Notes under the pieces: generated by a model
The model's database searches: none
What the model saw: the letters and a program-made list of their open reading frames with translations, nothing else
What the model was told of the DNA's origin: nothing
Shown: positions 33,055 to 44,019 of the stretch, piece after piece
Numbering within the stretch: position 1 is the stretch's first letter
Layout: every line of letters starts with the position of its first letter
Assembly (NCBI GenBank): GCA_003024175.1
Contig: MDYQ01000013.1
Location: forward strand, 124,001-188,000
DNA: 64,000 nucleotides
Direction of reading: 5' to 3'
From: Planoprotostelium fungivorum
Lineage: Eukaryota; Evosea; Variosea; Cavosteliida; Cavosteliaceae
Made by a program: the position numbers and the translations under genes

Positions 33055-36000
33055 CTACGTCACTTGGTCCATGTAGTCTCTCCGCTGTGCAAGTTTGTTC
33101 CTCAACTCCGATCCGTCATCATCTTCTGTCTGTGACGTCGTCTTCCGCAGAGTGGCCGTAGAAACGGACCTCCCTGAATAAAAGTGAATAAAAGTCGATT
33201 TCTCCTGTTTTTCGTGACACTATGACAACTGCGTGAACGGATTTGGGACGTAAAGTTCACCTTGCGTCCCAAATTTGTTTCTGTTCGGCCGCGTCGGCGA
33301 TCTGACTGTTCCGTGGGCAGGTTGTACACCTCCCAAAGTCAGCTCCATCTACAACGTTGTAGACGGATGAACTCACTGTGTTTCTGTGGTGGTCTCCTCG
33401 TTTGATTCGTCACCGCAGAAGGTCCAGTGTCTTTCTCTCTCTGTCTCACGGCAGCCTTCACACCTCCTTCCTCGTTGTAGAACGACGCATTCATCTGTAC
33501 TCTTCCCGTGGGAACAGTGTTGACGGGAGGTACGTACGAGGTTACGCTCGCGGCGTACGTCTTCACGTCGGGTGTTACGTCTGGCGCATTTTCTTGTCCT
33601 TCTGGGTCACCTCCGGTGGCGTCCGGGATGGGTCCGTGTCCATCTGGGTCCACACCGATTTCCGTTACGTTGACAGGTGTCAGATTGACATGTGTCACTA
33701 CAGTCGGTTGCTCTCTTTGTGGCTGCGGTGGCCTCGGTGGTCTCGGTGTAGTCGGTCTCGCCCCGGCAGGTTGTAGTGGAGGTGAGGAATGGGGCTGCGG
33801 CGTACTCGGTAGCGGCCGGCCCACGTTGGCGGATTTTTCCGCGTCACGTCTGAGTGTACCACGGTTGGGCAGTTGAGGTGGAGTGTCTGGGCGAGGAGCA
33901 GGTGATAGAGATCTCGTCTGTTCTTTCTGTCGTGCGGCTTCGTTGTTCCTGTCTGGGTCAGGAGGATTCAAAGTGAGAGTGAAGGTGTGGGATATCGATA
34001 GGGGGTAGGGTGATGGATGTGATGATGTGATGATGAGATGATGAGATGATGGTATGGTTGTGATGATGAGATAGATGAGGTAGATGTGATGATGATGTGC
34101 ATGATGTGTGGTGATGTGCATGATGTGCATGATGGATGATAGGATGGATGTGATGGTGCATGCGTGATGATGAGATGTTGGATGTGTCACGATGAACATC
34201 ACTCGGTGCGAGGATGACACAACGATCGAATTCGAATCTCTGCGAAATTTCACTCACTTTGCCGTGTGGGTCATGCTGACGAGATCGTTGTAGAGATTCT
34301 TCGTCCTCGCAGGTCTCGCCGGTGGTCCCGGCTTGGCCGCCTCCTCTTCCGTCCCAATATTTTGTGCCGTCCCAATGTTTTGCGACGGCGGTGTTGGCGG
34401 TGGTGGATGGCTCGGTGGTAAGCTGAAAGGCACGAGGGGTGACGAATGTGAATGATCACGGTTCATGATGAGGTGATCGTCAGATGATCTAGACAACACA
34501 CTGTCTCTCGTTTTTCTCAGAACTTCTTTCGGTGGAATGTTTAGAGAAGGCCGTGACGCGTGTTGGGAGTGGATTGCGATGGTGGCGTGGGGTTTTCGCT
34601 GAGAGGTGGTGAGATGGCGGGTTGTAGATGGACTCACGTCGGCTTTGGGGGTGGTGGGCACCGATAGGACTCGTGTGTCGCTGGCTTCACCGTGTTGCAA
34701 TCTTCTCTTCAACTGAAAAAAAAAGTTGAGAATTTTTTAATAGGTTAGAATTTTTCTTTCGTCAAAAAAAGTCGTGAAACAGAATTTCATCGGTACACAA
34801 TGGATGATCTCGTTGTAGATGAATTTTTCTCAGAATCTTCACCTCCATCATCATGTTCTCCGACACTACACCTCTGACGGGTGTCTTCTCTAACACGACG
34901 CTTAGGTCCCTGATGACTGGCTTATTGTTCGGTTGTGTCGTTGTAGACGAAGCAGTCGATTTTCTCTCCAGCATGTTTCGAATGAAATGTTTGACCGAGG
35001 TTGCCGTGGTGATGCGAGATGTCTCCGGTGACATCTATTTGGGTCAGATTTGGGACTCATTTGAGACGAAAAGATGTCGAGAATTTTTTCTGATGATCAT
35101 CTCATCTGGATGGAAAATGTCGTTGCAGATGGATATTGGGACCCCGCGCGAAATTTGGGACTCACCACAGAGTCCGAACTATTCGTCGCCGTGACATTTC
35201 TCGTCCGATCCACGTCCAAACTCGCCCGCGCTGTTTCCGTCAATCTACAACCCGCCGTTCCGAATTCCTACCTCGGTCCGAAGTCGGGTCCGAATCTTTC
35301 CGAGTCGTATTCTTTCGGAAATTTTGGATTCCACCTATGATGGAGCTGATGGCCCCCGTCTCTTGCTGATGTTCCGCCTGCATCGCCATCTCTTGCGTGA
35401 AATGTTCGGCTTCCCGCTCGAATTGGACCAACTGCTCGGTTTGGTTCTCTATGCCCAATATGAATTGATGGTACATCTGACAGTCTTTGAAATTGAAGAG
35501 AAACTGTAGAGGTGAGAAGTACATCACGAAAAGGCTCGAGGTAAAAAAAGAAAAAAAGTCCGTGTACACGTTATCGATCTACAACGATGTAGACGACACA
35601 CCTTCTGAATACTCTTCGGTTGTTCGTTCTCGAACGCCTCCCGATTGAAACTCGATTTTCCAGTCTGACCTCCCACCTTGTGGTCTCTCACTCTACCGAC
35701 AATGTTCAACCAAAATCGCAGCATTGCCTTCTGTGTCGCCTCCGTGTCGAACGTTGCGGGACTCGTACACTCTGGGGGAGGTGAGGGAGTGGCGGGTTGT
35801 AGATGGACTCACTCTTGGCGGAGACTCGCAGGGGTTTGAGCGCGGATTTCAGTTGGTTGACGGCGTGGGGGGGTAACATGGACACGTCATTGTTGAACGC
35901 TTCGTTCGCGTGGACTCTGTCGATATTTCAGTGAAATTTCATCGTGGAAAAAGGGCGGGAGATCTTTCATCGCCGCGTGCGGGGAAAATGGCGGGAAAAT

Positions 36001-37456
36001 CCAAACGGTGATACAAAAAAAATGGCGGGAACGCACCTTCCACCGTCTAGATCTACGAAAACGATCTCTTCTATGGGCATTTCCCACAGAGTCTCCAGAT
36101 TCGAATCCATAACTCCAACGACAAATGGCATGGGTGCACAGCAGTAGTGAATGAGTGAAGAAGGTAAGAGAGGGATGAGAATGCCCTGAGGAGGTTCGAC
36201 GAAAACAATAAAATGAAATAAAATAGGAGACGCACCTGCCAGGCGAAGGGATAGAGAGCCGCGTTGAAAGCCATGACGGTGGAGGATAAGTGGGAAGGGC
36301 TGGAGCTGCTAAAAATAACTCTCCTCTCCCACACCATTGAAGCCATGATCTATTTTTGGCGTCGGCTCGTTGTAGATGGATTATATTCTCATATTTTCTT
36401 CACCTTCACGATGGAATCTCTCGTCAGGCTGTTCATGAGGTAAAAGAAAGTCACCTGAAGGATCGTTACGTTCGTCTACAACGATGTATATGGAGGACTC
36501 ACGTCACCAAACTCAGAGAAGCCCGGCTTGAGGGACATGTCTATACTTCCAAAGTCATCGAGCATGAGCTTCGTCTTGTTGCCTTCTTTCGTCTTCAATT
36601 GGTCCACGTGATAGATCTTGTCGAGCATGCCTTGTGCTTCCGAGATGGAAGTCGACATCTTCTGATGGCTGTCGATGAGTTGTATGGATTGATTGAAGAA
36701 GTGAAACCAAGGTCTGCGAGGGTGAGATGGAGGTGATGATGATGAAATGGGTCGAATGAGATCGGATGATGGTGGTTTAGAGTTGGTGGAAGATTGAGAA
36801 GGAAAAAATGGTGAGATGGATACCTCTTGGAGAGAAAACAGATGGCGGTGTTCCCTCCCATCAAACCTGAATGAGACGTGAGATGTTAGACATTTGTGCG
36901 ATATTCGGGAGAGATAGGAGTCAATTGATGGATGAGTGGTGTATGTCGATCACAATGTCGTGGCTTGCATATGTGCAATGTGATCCATAACGTGATTGAA
37001 CTCACCCTTCCAGCGTCTCGCGAATCCAAACTTTTTGCTTCCATCGCTTGCCGTCATGATGAAATAGAAGGTGTCTTGCCTGTAGACAATGTAAGATCCC
37101 GTATCAATCTTCGGCCATCAAACGGTATTGGTCGATCGAATGAAGATCTATCGCGTTCGCTCTTCCAGAGCGATGAACATGGACATACCGACATTTCCAT
37201 ATCTATATGTTCCGCGAGTGAAATACGAATAGATAGATGAACGTTCTATAGACATCGATTCGTATCCTTACCCCTGCTGCTTCTCTCGCGGATCCGACGG
37301 CTCCTCCTCTTCATCTGGGAAACAGAAGAGAGGCACGGCCGACAAATCTTCCGTCAGCTTCTTATCGTTGCCTCCCGCCGATGGTGGGTACTGATACACG
37401 GGATTGGCATTCCCTTGTATGATCTTTATGAAGAAGATGTAACTCCCCTCTCCCAT
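33055..37456 (-). CDS. DENN-domain protein (Rab GEF-like)
   Basis: DENN proteins activate Rab GTPases. The ATG at 37456 starts uDENN (MGEGSYIFFIKIIQ; VPLFCFPDEEEEPSD), followed by FYFIMTASDGSKKFGFARRW and GNTAICFLSKRPWFHFF, then the core ASMVWERRVIFSSSSPSHLS, AFNAALYPFAWQ and PFVVGVMDSNLETL with EEIVFVDLDGG. A dDENN-like part (LRFWLNIVGRVRDHK; FNREAFENEQPKSIQK) follows, and then a long Pro/Ser-rich tail with likely SH3-binding stretches (PPRPPQPQREQP), ending RNKLAQRRDYMDQVT. Fifteen or more introns, many with the palindrome or its half. One splice junction near 36350 could not be phased, and more 5' exons may exist. Confidence 0.82.
33347..33364. repeat. Intronic palindrome, DENN gene
   Basis: atctacaacgttgtagac, a central perfect palindrome inside the intron whose donor lies at about 33376 (minus strand). 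Confidence 0.8.
33985..34175. repeat. GATGAT-type simple repeat in a DENN intron
   Basis: Imperfect gatgatgtgatg and gtgcatgat units, read as ATCATC/CATCAC on the coding strand. Same flavour as the GlnRS and SWI3 intron repeats. Confidence 0.7.
35577..35594. repeat. Intronic palindrome, DENN gene
   Basis: atctacaacgatgtagac, near-perfect palindrome about eight bases inside a donor at 35602 on the coding strand. Confidence 0.75.
36474..36491. repeat. Palindrome forming most of a 27-base candidate intron, DENN gene
   Basis: gtctacaacgatgtatat overlaps the 3' end of a minus-strand GT-AG segment (36476-36502) whose acceptor is gttgtag. Confidence 0.65.
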
Positions 37457-37886
37457 GTTTGAGGTCGATTACCTCTATAGAGAAGGACTCCTGTTGCTCT
37501 TCTAATGATGTTGCCGAGGCCGCTCTTGTCAAGAGATCGCTGTAGTCCAAATATCTTTTCTTTTTGGCCTTTTTAGATGGCAATGTGTTCCCGTTTCAGA
37601 CACTCCACCTCTCAATTGCGGTAGCAGTTGTACCCAAAGGTCTTCCTTTGTCTCTGTGGACATCGATCTATGTCCCGCCTGTAGACGATGAGCTCACGTG
37701 TTCAACTGACGGTCGAATCTATGCACAGAGACGAGCGACGCATGCGACCTCGAATTGTCGGACGAACAGAGTGACATAGATGACGAATGAGAGAAGTGGC
37801 CTCTTCTGAAAGAACAACATGAGACGCACGATGGCTCATCTGCTTGAAAAACGATTCGATTAAGTGGATAAGGTGATGCAAGTTCT
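37457..37886. other. Region upstream of the DENN gene; possible 5' exons
   Basis: On the minus strand, stretches such as STETKEDLWVQLLPQLRGG (near 37660) and SLCSSDNSRSHASLVSVHR (near 37780) look weakly coding and are separated by a 19-base GT-AG segment. They could be DENN 5' exons or untranslated region; I could not join them in frame to the uDENN start. Confidence 0.3.
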
Positions 37887-39186
37887 TTAATGAACGATCA
37901 GTTCCGTCTTTCTGTCGGGTGCATAGAGGTCCTTGTACTTGTCGTAGATTCTCTGCAGCTCTGCAATGTACTTCTCTTGCACTTCATCGATGTAAGCCTC
38001 GGTGGGGTTCAGATTCTGAACCGTCGCAATCGGATGACCCACTGCATCACGATCAGCATCACTCTCCATCATCATCATCGTCATCGTCATCACATATAGA
38101 CATACGTCACACTCGATCGAGAACATGATGCATGAGACTCACCCACGGTGGCCACCTTCTTCCTTAGAGGTAACATTCCGTAGTCATAGTTAAAGACACC
38201 ACGGCCGTAGAAAACAGGAGGCGACACGTTCGTGTACTTCTGAAACGTCTCTTGGATGTGTCTCAATCTAGAACCCTTTGGATTCTCCACGGTGTTGTAG
38301 AGGTCGTTCTCTCCAAAGGAGAAGATGGGAACGAGAGAAGCACTGCACGTGTTAGACGATGATGGGATCGTGTGGTGACGCATTCGAGATGGGATCGGAC
38401 GATGATGGGATGTGATTCGATGGAAATGAAGATCACCCGTTGCGGATGGCGACCTTGATGAAACCTTTTCTCCTTCTCAGAGTGAGTTCGGCCTTGCCCA
38501 CGTGTGCGTCTAACGCCTCCGCGGCTCCTCCGACGACAATGACGATGGAGGTAGGGTCCTTCAACTTCAAGATGCTCTCGCACGATTGGAGGGAGACGGA
38601 GGCGATGCCCATCGACAAAATGATGTCGCGATAGAAAGGGGTTCTGAAATTTTGATCGAGGGTGAGGAGTCTGAGCTTGAGGCCCTTGAAGATCTTTGAG
38701 AAACCTGTTCCTTCTGTTCCAAAATTGATGGCTGCACCGTGGCTGATGATACCTTCTCTCGATCAATCGAATGGTGTTTGAGATGACTGCGACTCACCGT
38801 GAGGGTGATAACCGAAGACATAGCGCTGTTTGGGATCGAGATCGACTTCTTTGATGATAGTGACGGGGAAATAGTTCGCCATGTACTTGAAGAACTTGAG
38901 TTCTCTAAACCATTGGATCGGGCGTCCACCCGTACGATGGGCTCTGTCCGAATCATCAGATATCGACACGTCTAACGTCTAACTCGGATCAGATTGAATG
39001 AATCTCTCACTGATCGAAGAACATCCATCCGAGATAGATGACTAGAACCGGCCAGAAGATGGGAAAGAACAAGAGGGCGAGAAAGGCGGAAAGACATAGG
39101 AGAGGCAGTAGAGACCAAGTCAGAATGGCAGTCGTCTGAAGTCTTCTCTCCAGAGGTATCCTGTGGAAAGGTACCCAGTTGACCAT
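37887..39186 (-). CDS. DGAT2: Diacylglycerol O-acyltransferase 2 family
   Basis: ER enzyme that makes triacylglycerol from diacylglycerol and acyl-CoA, with lipid-droplet storage as the usual role. The ATG at 39186 gives MVNWVPFHRIPLERRLQ, then two membrane helices (LLPLLCLSAFLALLFFPIFW; VLVIYLGWMFF). The catalytic block is YVFGYHPHG (HPHG motif). Conserved RDIILSMGIASVS, VIVVGGAAEAL, GFIKVAIRNGASLVPIFSFG and the C-terminal VVGHPIATVQ plus YIAELQRIYDKYKDLY complete the enzyme. Five exons, about 330 residues. DGAT2 versus the related monoacylglycerol acyltransferases cannot be separated by eye. Confidence 0.93.
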
Positions 39187-39559
39187 GTTGTTTGTGTCGA
39201 GTGGTTGAAGATGTGACTGACACACGGAATTGTCCCAATTTACCCGGTGTGGTTTCTTCTTTGTTCCTACCGAATAAAGCCGGGTAAATTATTTTAATCC
39301 ATATATCGCCATTGGTGGACACACTACTGTCTATGAGACATCTATGCACGAGAGAGAAACATGATGGAAGGAAGAATGCTCGCTCGATCAGAGGACGAAC
39401 TCTCGACAACAGAAACGAATGATGGATTCCTTCATCCATTCAACGAGACGTAGTCCATCAAGTCGTCGTCTCATCATCGTGTCGCTGAACGCGGCAGATT
39501 GAGGCTTGCACGGATCACTTTGTTCATCGATCGAGACGACTCTGCACTCTTCTTTATCT
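39187..39559. other. Intergenic region between DGAT2 and an NmrA-like gene
   Basis: Both flanking genes run on the minus strand, so this is the DGAT2 promoter and the NmrA-like 3' end. Short open frames here show no family resemblance. Confidence 0.4.
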
Positions 39560-40578
39560 TCACTGCTTCTCGACCCATTCCTTGTACGTCTCCAGCTTTC
39601 CCTTCACTAGCTCCTGCGATGGCTTCACGTCTGCTCCACCGTAGTAACCGTACTCTGCGAAATAGCGCATCATCTCCCACAGCTCCTCTCCCATCCTCTC
39701 GAGCACTACTTCCTTCGGTGGCTGCACGTGAACCACCTTCTTTCCCTTCAGATTCCAAGCCTCCACCATCTCGGCCGGCGTCAGCTCGTCAGTGCAAGCC
39801 AAGATGCGTTTGCCGATTGCAGACTGACCCATATCGAGGGCCGCTCTGACCTATGGCGCAACGATCAGACAATTGATCGTGATCGCGAAAGATGATGAAC
39901 TCACAAACTTTCCATAGTCGGCGGCGGTGTTGATGGCAGATATCTTCGTGTCAGAAGGTACCGGAAGAGATATGGCAGTGACACCGTTTGGAAGGTCTTT
40001 GGGTGCTAAGACGTCAAAGTAGGCCGCACAGAGGACAAAAGAGGCCGGAAGTCCTACGCAGCATCGTCAGAACAGACGCTCGATGATGGAGAGATCACCG
40101 ATGGATCGGATGTATTCCTCGACTTCGTACTTTCCGTCAAAGTGTTGGACTTTTGTAATCTTTCCGTTGGATATCTTGTCTACCGAGTCGACACTGGACC
40201 AGATGAAATGCTGGACGCCGGCAGCCTTCGCTGCATCGGCCATCCTCTTTCCATCTCCAACTTCCCTCTCTTTCTCTGACGAATCACTTCAGCTCACGAC
40301 GTCTTCTTCGTCATCATCGAGGCAGCTCACTCTGATGCTCCCAGAAGTTTGTGACAGCGAACACGGCGTGACATTCTGTGAATGCAGCGAGAAGCTCTTC
40401 GTAACTCTGGATGTCTGCCTTGACCACTTCGGCTCCCTTTTCCTTCAGAGAGATAGCTGCTGGCTTCTCAGTGTCTCGTGAGGGCTCTGATCTTCCATTC
40501 GGCATCGCCCAGCAGGTGTTGAATGACTGAGCCTCCTTGTATTCCGGTGGCACCGATGACTGCGATTGTCTTTACCAT
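39560..40578 (-). CDS. NmrA-like NAD(P)-binding protein
   Basis: Atypical short-chain dehydrogenase of the NmrA/HSCARG type, which senses NADP(H) rather than catalysing a known reaction. It begins MVKTIAVIGATGIQGGSVIQ (GxxGxxG Rossmann motif), then WKIRALTRDTEKPAA, KGAEVVKADIQSYEELLAAF, AVFAVTNFWE, GVQHFIWSSVDSV, TKVQHFDGKYEVEEYIR and the usual C-terminal lobe (ISAINTAADYGKFVRAALD; GKRILACTDELTPAEMVEAW). About 300 residues in four to five exons. There is no YxxxK catalytic pair, as in the family. Confidence 0.9.
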
Positions 40579-41262
40579 TGTTGTTGTTGTCTTTGTTCTT
40601 GTGTGTTGCTGTTCAAGTGAGGAGGTTGGCTGGCACAATTTCTGTCCGGCGATCGGACTTCGGACCTCGGAACTTCGTGATTGCGACAGACGCTCGTCAT
40701 CACCTCACAGTGCATCATGTGATGCAGTGCGTTTTAGACAACTCCTGTATCCTACTCATTAATGGATGTTCTCAGTGGTGGATTGCAAGAACTATATCAG
40801 AGTGGGAGACCCTGGATATTCGTACTATCATAAACCCAGATTCCTCTCGTGCAGTCTCGTACGTTGGATGTGTTGATAGCGGTACAGGAGGTCAGTGCTG
40901 TGACAACTGACGTATCTGTGACCAGAATTTGAGTGATGGTCGTACAGTCTTGCGTCGATCCATCTGATCTGCTGGGAGTAGCAGAAGCAGACTGAATCGT
41001 ACATCTCAACATCACATGTTCTGCGCAAGTCTTTGTGTCGTCTCGTCTTAGTCGAATTGTTCGCTCCATTCGTTCAGTTATCTATCCTCCGATGATAATG
41101 CTTGCAATATACCATATATGATTTATCTTCCACCACAGATCTGAAACGATGTATGATCGTGCGTTGCATCAGACGAACCTGAAAAATATTTTCGAAGAAT
41201 TTTTCCCACAACTGCATCTGATCTTCGCTTTCAGTTGGGCGAAATTCAAAACCAACAACACA
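40579..41262. other. Divergent upstream region of NmrA-like and SWI3 genes
   Basis: 684 bases with no supported gene or repeat. Promoters of both neighbours are expected here. Confidence 0.45.
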
Positions 41263-43697
41263 TGTCGGCCATCAAGAGGGAGAACGATGGAAGTATTAAC
41301 ACTCCCGATTCAAAGAAGATGAAGACAGAGACTTCCTTCAATCCTGTACCTGTTAAGCCATCTCCGGGCACACAACGTCCACCGTGAGCCCCTATCACAT
41401 CCTATGTCTAACGTTTCATTCGTCCCATCCAAATATCAATGATGAACATATCACAGAATCACATCGACGACAAATCTATCCAATTCGGTCCCTCCCGCGA
41501 ACAACGTCTCCGTTGTTTCAGGCAACGGTGGAGCGAACCCTCCGGTATTGAACCTTCCTGCTCATTGCAATTGGTTCAAGTTCAATGCCATCCACGACAC
41601 GGAAAAGGCGGCACTACCCGAATTTTTCGATGAATCATCTCCTTCGAAGACACCTGCAGTGTGAGTCGTCTCGTCATATCACATCACTTCGTACCGATCC
41701 ACAATCATCCTGCATCGTGCATCCATCTCTTCAAGGACGAACAACAGAATCGATTGAACCACATTCACCGTCATCTCATCTGCCTACAGTTATAAAGAGT
41801 ATCGTGACTTCATGATCACCGTGTACCAACAGAATCCCATGCTCTATCTCACCCAGACAGCCTGCCGTCGCAACCTGGCCGGAGACGTCTCGGCCATATT
41901 ACGGTGATGCTCCACTCTCACGATCATCATCACTGACATCTCATGCTCAGCGTCCACACTTTCTTGGAATACTGGGGACTCATCAACAACAACATCGCCC
42001 CTGATCTATCGATTCCACTTTCCGCTCAACTTTTATCACCCACAGCGAATCGACAGAAACAGCCAGTCGAACAACTGTTAGACCTGCAGAAGAATGTCAA
42101 AAAAGTTGAGAGTCCGGGCGTCGATCTCGTGACACACCAGAACATCTTCCCCGTGCCTTCTCTGCCCCAACACAGGTAATACTTTTTAAAATTCGAAATT
42201 GACCCGTTGTAGATGCTCACTCTGCAAGGTGGATTGCAGTAAGTCGTGGTACACGAACCTCAACGTCATGAGCACTCACACGTCACTCCTCTTGGGCGCA
42301 GAACGTAAAACGCAGATTTCAGAGATCTGCCCCGAATGCTACACCCTCGCGAAATATCCAGACAATCTCAACTCTTCTGATTTCAGCCGAATGGACGCCA
42401 GCGTCGATGTTCCATCTACAACGAACGATTGGACGGATCAAGAGACACTGTTGCTCTTGGAGGTAAGTCTCACATTGAAACCACGGTCGCAATTGAATGA
42501 GACGATGACGTCATCAGGGTATAGAGAAGCACGGAGAAGAGTGGGATTCCGTCAGTGCACACGTTGGGACAAAGACAAAGGAACAGTGCATTCTTCACTT
42601 CATTCGCATACCGATAGAAGATCCATTCTTGGAGAATCAGCTCCATCAGGCTCACAACTTCCGTATGGGTGAGTTATGATCGATGTGGATGTCATGATGC
42701 ATGTCATGACGATCATCTCATGTCTGTGCGATCATCGTCTCATCATCTCGATGAATATTATCATCTTCTTCATGATCATCATCTAATCATCTCCTTCATG
42801 ATGATCACCACCTCCATGATCATCATCTAATCATCTCCTACATGATGATCACCACCTCCATGATCATCATCATCATCTCCTTCATGATGATCACCACCTC
42901 CATGATCATCATCATCATCTCATCCGCGACAGCACCCAACTTGGACGTCGCATCGGAAGACACCCAGCAGAAGGCCTCCGAGGTCTTCAGTCGAGAAGAC
43001 ATCGCCTTCTCTGCATCATCGAACCCTGTCATGTCCATGATCGCCTTCTTGTCTTCTGTCATCAGCCCAACCGTCGCTGCCGCTGCGGCAAAGGCGGCAG
43101 CCGAGAGCTTCAAGGGACAATTCGGTGAAAAAGTGGAGGGACAGGTGATTTATTCTATTTTATTGTTTTTGTTGCGACGTATTTTATTTACTTTTATACT
43201 TTTTCATGGAAAACTTTTTTTGGGTTATTATTTCTTTCGAGAGGTTTGGGTCTGATGATAGAAGGTAAATGAGAGTGCAGTGAATGAAGCTGCTGCTGCT
43301 GCCGTTGGTGCTGCTACAGTCAAGGCTAAGGTGAGACGATCGTATTTATCTGCATAGAGAATAAAATGAAATAAAACATTTCATCGACAGAATAAAATAG
43401 AATAAAATGATTTTCATTGTCATGGACTGATGAAGGACAGCTGATCGCAGAGAGAGAAGAGAAACAGATATACGGACTCGTATCTAGAGTCTTAGACTTA
43501 CAGCTCACTAAATTGGAGATGAAGATGTCCTTCTTCAATGACATGGAGGCCATGATGGACAAAGAGATGGCACAGGTGATGCATCATCATCGGATGTCTT
43601 TGATGACTCACGGTTGTAGATCGAGAGGGAGAGGCAACAGATCTTCATGGACCAAGTGGCGATCAACGCATCACGTCTGCAGGGAAACAATCAGTAA
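41263..43697 (+). CDS. SWI3/SMARCC-like subunit of a SWI/SNF chromatin remodeller
   Basis: Scaffold subunit of SWI/SNF or RSC. Starts [20 protein letters not shown]. The SWIRM domain reads [40 protein letters not shown] and [13 protein letters not shown] Cys zinc finger follows ([20 protein letters not shown]), as in RSC8/SWI3D-type members, then SANT ([40 protein letters not shown]) and IEDPFLENQ. After an intron full of repeats come a helical region and a C-terminal coiled coil ([20 protein letters not shown]). About 12 exons. Two introns near the end carry the AT-rich word, and two acceptors use gttgtag. Confidence 0.92.
42775..42925. repeat. Minisatellite in a SWI3 intron
   Basis: Three tandem copies of a unit of roughly 50 bases built from tcatgatgatcaccacctcc and atgatcatcatc words. 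The last copy abuts the acceptor of the following exon. Confidence 0.8.
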
Positions 43698-44019
43698 AGA
43701 AGATGACATCGGTTGCATCATGTGAAGGCGTCTGATACATGTGTGTTCGTGTCACAGTGGAGGGGTGAAGAAGGTACATGGATGCGTGAGAACGATTCAG
43801 ATGCATGGGTAACAGGGTAGACCATCAAGTCACCTCCTATTCGATTCTCTACACGCGGTAGCTTGTATAACACAGACTTTCGCTTCTCTCGGGTGACATC
43901 AGAGGACATCAGCTCATCTTCTTAGGCTTTCCAGGTGTTGGGTGGAGGTGTTTTCATCGTCTACAACGATTCCGTTTGGAGATCGCTTCCCAGATACGAC
44001 GACAGGCTCATGCGATCTG
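43698..44019. other. Gap between SWI3 and the MFS transporter
   Basis: Both genes read rightward. It contains a half palindrome (tctacaacg near 43960). The transporter frame is open upstream of its ATG to about 43942, so an upstream exon is possible. Confidence 0.4.
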
